From Ailanthus altissimus (lineage: Eukaryota; Streptophyta; Magnoliopsida; Sapindales; Simaroubaceae), in the NCBI GenBank assembly GCA_946807835.1, contig OX327700.1:28246001-28310000 (forward strand): a DNA stretch of 64,000 nt, written 5' to 3'. The notes under the pieces are model-generated. The model was not told the origin of the DNA and did no database searches. It saw nothing but the letters and a program-made list of their open reading frames with translations. Below are positions 62,701 through 64,000 of this stretch, in pieces; position 1 is the first letter of the stretch; each line of letters starts with the position of its first letter. The translations under genes were made by a program, and so were the position numbers.

Positions 62701-63180
62701 TCTATTGGGTATGTAAATTTAGAACTCTAATAATATATGATACCTAGATCTTTCTCAGGATATGTGTTCACTTTAAGTGGTGGAGTTATAAGTTAGAGGA
62801 CTGCAAAATAATCATGTATTACAGACTCTACCATTGAAGCTAAATATGTAGCTGCATCTGAAGCTATAAAATAAGTATATAGCTCTGGAAGTTTCTTATA
62901 GAGCTTGAAGTGGTACCTAGTGCTTAAATGCCTATTATTCTTTGTTAATATAATAGTAAGGCAGTAGCACAGTTAAAGAACCAAATACCATAAGAGAAGA
63001 AAACACATTAAGAGAAAATAATATTTAATAAGGGAATTGTGTGCAATATGGTGAGGTCATGGTATCTAAGATTACGTAAGCGAATAATCTAGTAGATCCA
63101 TTCACCTAAGTCATTGCTAGTAAAGAGTTTTGATACTCATATGAATAATATAGGGGTTCAATAGTTACTCGACATGCTTT
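59740..63180 (+). pseudogene. Copia gag-pol polyprotein, heavily broken
   Basis: Visible in order: the gag zinc knuckle remnant (CFQRGIKGHWKRN, about 59970-60010); protease (SWIIDSEATNHICN, about 60103, with Glu where Gly of DSG is expected); and pre-integrase (VPELKCNLISVSYLNKFGY, 60291-60420). Integrase shows VHSDMCGPMSTQA, LRSDRGGEYLY and ESPQQNGVEEKRN (about 60700-61040). Reverse transcriptase follows at about 61630-62330 (the VDNILLIEN segment stands where YVDD is expected). RNase H is at about 62490-62990 (IPYASTVESLIYAM; DSTIEAKYVAASEAIK). Many stops and frame changes throughout. Confidence 0.9.
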
Positions 63181-63196
63181 AGGGCAAGTGGAAGAT

Positions 63197-64000
63197 TGTT
63201 AGACATATAATGTTATTTATGCCCTTAAAGCATGTGAAATAACATTTTATTTGATTAATAAAAACTTATTAATGAGTCCATATTTATAAAGTATGTAATC
63301 TATACATTAAGCATATGATGCTAATACATATGGTAAAAATCATAAGTTCTTTATAAATTAAATCTGATTCACAGCCATTAATGAAAATGGGCATTTCATT
63401 ATGTAAGGTTGTAATTTTTCTGCTTCTTATAGTGAATAATTTGCCTTGATCATTGAAGTAGGAATTTCGAGTATAAAAACTAGTGTATATATTACATTGA
63501 ACGGGACTATTATGAATTTCAATTTGATTAACTAAATGTCGTAGATTTTAATTCACAAAAGTTTTAATAAGCTTGATTGATCTTAATCATGAGCAAGTAT
63601 TGAACTTACATTCATGCATTGTATCTTTTGTGTTATCACGGAGTGAGATTCATATAAATGGCCAAAACCTTGGCAGCTTTGAGATATAATTTTATGGGTC
63701 GTAGGAACATATATTTGCAAGATGAAATCTAATAAATAATATCCACCTAAGCTGTTTGCAGTACTTGATCATTAGAATATGTGGCCACGATTTATTCAAT
63801 AAATTATTTATTGAATAATAATATTTATTTGTAAATTTATTTACAAATATAGACATATTAAAAGTGATCATTAGAGCATTCAGTGATTTAAGGACAAATA
63901 AGTAATTAAAAAGACAAGACATTTTTTCTATAGCCAAACTTTAATTATAGACATTAATTATACGGTCAATTAAGTAGTTATTATTAATCTAAAGATCAAA
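63197..64000 (+). repeat. Copia 3' LTR (plus-strand element), cut by window end
   Basis: Begins TGTTAGACATATAATG directly after a purine-rich stretch and parallels 56146-57000. Contains the palindrome TTATTCAATAAATTATTTAT plus TGAATAA near 63790-63820. Confidence 0.9.

Larger units (their letters stand above)
56146..64000 (+). mobile_element. Ty1/copia retrotransposon, plus strand, 3' end outside the window
   Basis: 5' LTR about 56146-57574, primer site TGGTATTAGAGT at 57577-57588, decayed gag-pol at about 59740-63180, polypurine-like GGGCAAGTGGAAGAT just before TG at 63197, and the first 804 bp of the 3' LTR. The LTRs diverge clearly (roughly one base in ten by eye), so it is an older insertion than the Athila-type element. 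Confidence 0.9.

Overview
The window is eudicot nuclear DNA. It is strongly AT-rich and holds a plant actin gene with the canonical three coding introns, relics of a plant class IV U-box kinase gene, and a dense nest of plant transposable elements: Ty3/gypsy Tekay-like and Athila-like, at least three Ty1/copia elements, Mutator-like elements (MULEs) and a TRIM. I could not assign the species. Only the actin gene looks intact as a host gene.

Layout. (1) 1-10796: a decayed minus-strand Tekay-type Ty3/gypsy polyprotein (5139-9539). It is flanked by arms of about 1.1 kb in opposite orientation (1-1155 and 9648-10774) that look like pieces of its own LTR. (2) 10797-18430: gene-poor repeats, including a 510-bp TRIM with 116-bp LTRs (12499-13008), a Tat/Retand-like LTR end, a minisatellite of roughly 85-90 bp, and a MULE transposase relic. 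(3) 18430-21929: actin, 377 codons in four coding exons, with a leader intron. (4) 24202-30270 and again 55326-55610: exons of one U-box protein kinase gene of the PUB33 type (UspA-like domain, coiled coil, kinase). The gene is a pseudogene cut into pieces by transposons. A copia relic sits in its second intron, and about 25 kb of nested elements separates its coiled-coil exon from its kinase exon.

(5) 31466-36993 is a copia element on the minus strand with a TCTCT target duplication. Its polyprotein stays in one frame with only five stop codons. (6) 37207-55281 is a MULE with long diverged terminal inverted repeats and a 9-bp target duplication. It carries a DUF1985-type (Ulp1-associated) gene relic on the plus strand and a MuDR-type transposase on the minus strand. 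(7) Inside that transposase sits a young Athila-type retrotransposon (40464-52534). It has two 1433-bp LTRs, a CTCAT target duplication, a tRNA-Asp primer binding site and a nearly open gag-pol.

The most interesting object is the 3' part of the Athila element. Downstream of pol it carries an unrecognised ORF of 182 codons (48122-48670), then an intronless, almost full-length LONELY GUY (LOG) cytokinin-activating enzyme gene (49028-49682). LOG is preceded by CCAAT- and TATA-like motifs. It has one homopolymer frameshift and one in-frame stop. A retrotransposon carrying a hormone-activation gene in the position where Athila elements usually hold an env-like gene is the best candidate here for something undescribed. 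(8) 56146-64000: a third copia element on the plus strand with its 3' LTR cut by the window edge.

All identities and similarities are by eye. No alignment or database search was run.
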